This document shows, piece by piece, positions 14,010 through 14,305 of a stretch of DNA of 14,305 nucleotides; the stretch's first letter is position 1; each line of letters opens with the position of its first letter. The notes below the pieces were generated by a model. It was not told the origin of the DNA. It saw nothing but the letters and a program-made list of their open reading frames with translations, and did not search any database. The position numbers were made by a program, and so were the translations under genes. The stretch spans positions 1-14,305 of the forward strand of contig JBIOJB010000077.1 of assembly GCA_044450465.1 (NCBI GenBank), in the 5' to 3' direction. The stretch comes from JBIOJB01 sp044450465 (GTDB lineage: Bacteria > Chloroflexota > Dormibacteria > Dormibacterales > Dormibacteraceae).

Positions 14010-14305
14010 TCAGGATCCCGTGAACTCCGGTTCCTGCCGGCTCAGAAAGCTCATGATCCCGATCGCTGCATCGGTTGAGAGCGAAGCCCGGGCGAAGTTC
14101 TCGGCTTCGATCTGAATCGCCTCGGAGAGTGGGAGATCGAATCCGCGCCGGATGGCGTCTTTGATCATGGCGAGCGCGAAGGTCGCCGCCTTGGCCAGCC
14201 TGCCGGCCAGCTCGTCCACTGACGTCTGGAACCGATCCGGCGCGACGGCCATGTCGACCCAACCGACGGCTGCAGCCTCTTCGGCGGACAGACGGGTCGA
14301 TTCGA
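14010..14305 (-). CDS. Enoyl-CoA hydratase/isomerase family protein, C-terminal part
   Basis: The last 97 or so residues; the N-terminus lies beyond the right window edge, so the oxyanion-hole and catalytic glutamates cannot be seen. The visible tail fits the crotonase C-terminal region: LSAEEAAAVGWVDMAVAPDRF (family: the helix, then the GLVD-type strand), followed by ELAGRLAKAATFALAMIKDAI, where the family has P-x-A-L-x-x-x-K. It ends with EAIQIEAENFA and a terminal GIMSFLSRQEPEFTGS that matches the usual G-x-x-A-F-x-E-K-R-x-P-x-F. The family hydrates enoyl-CoA or performs related CoA-ester chemistry; exact specificity is unknown. It lies 54 bp upstream of the DGPF gene on the same strand, but that gene's strong Shine-Dalgarno allows an independent unit. 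Confidence 0.88.
   Translation of the reverse strand, partial: ESTRLSAEEAAAVGWVDMAVAPDRFQTSVDELAGRLAKAATFALAMIKDAIRRGFDLPLSEAIQIEAENFARASLSTDAAIGIMSFLSRQEPEFTGS

Overview
The window is a dense, GC-rich (roughly two thirds GC by eye) bacterial chromosome segment with 14 protein-coding regions, two of them cut by the window edges. No RNA gene, insertion sequence or CRISPR array was seen. Several things suggest a high-GC soil-type bacterium of the Actinomycetota or the Chloroflexota/Dormibacterota kind: a DUF222/HNH (13E12-type) endonuclease with a GAAC-N4-GTTC SOS box, a K+-independent H+-pyrophosphatase, an ECF42-type sigma factor with a DGPF-family partner, frequent GTG/TTG starts and several genes without a Shine-Dalgarno sequence. 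The taxon cannot be fixed from this alone.

Layout. (1) 1-7433, minus strand: a very compact operon reading ligase > leuB-like > leuC > leuD > leuA/homocitrate-synthase-like > E1-alpha, followed by an edge-truncated Pro/Ala/Glu-rich disordered protein. Junctions are 4-bp and 1-bp overlaps or gaps of 1, 10 and 29 bp. (2) 7434-7671: a divergent intergenic region with an AT-rich promoter that holds a LexA-type operator and a CRP/FNR-type palindrome. (3) 7672-8799, plus strand: the DUF222/HNH protein. (4) 8811-11559, minus strand: acylphosphatase > H+-pyrophosphatase (hppA) > small coiled-coil protein. (5) 11593-12378, plus strand: a CinA N-domain-only protein, divergent from the acylphosphatase. 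(6) 12389-14305, minus strand: 3' end of an enoyl-CoA hydratase > DGPF/YCII protein > ECF42-type sigma factor.

How the genes may work together. In the first operon, leuA-, leuCD- and leuB-type enzymes form a complete 2-oxo acid chain-elongation set: condensation with acetyl-CoA, isomerisation, then oxidative decarboxylation. It is flanked by an AMP-forming acyl-CoA ligase of the benzoate-CoA ligase family and by a TPP-dependent branched-chain-type E1-alpha that converts 2-oxo acids towards acyl-CoA. This layout is unusual for plain leucine synthesis. It suggests a 2-oxo acid elongation route feeding an acyl-CoA, with substrate unknown. Other points of note are the SOS-box promoter of the HNH gene, the lost zinc-type cysteines in its HNH domain, the missing normal start codon of the sigma factor, and tryptophan-centred repeats in the disordered protein.
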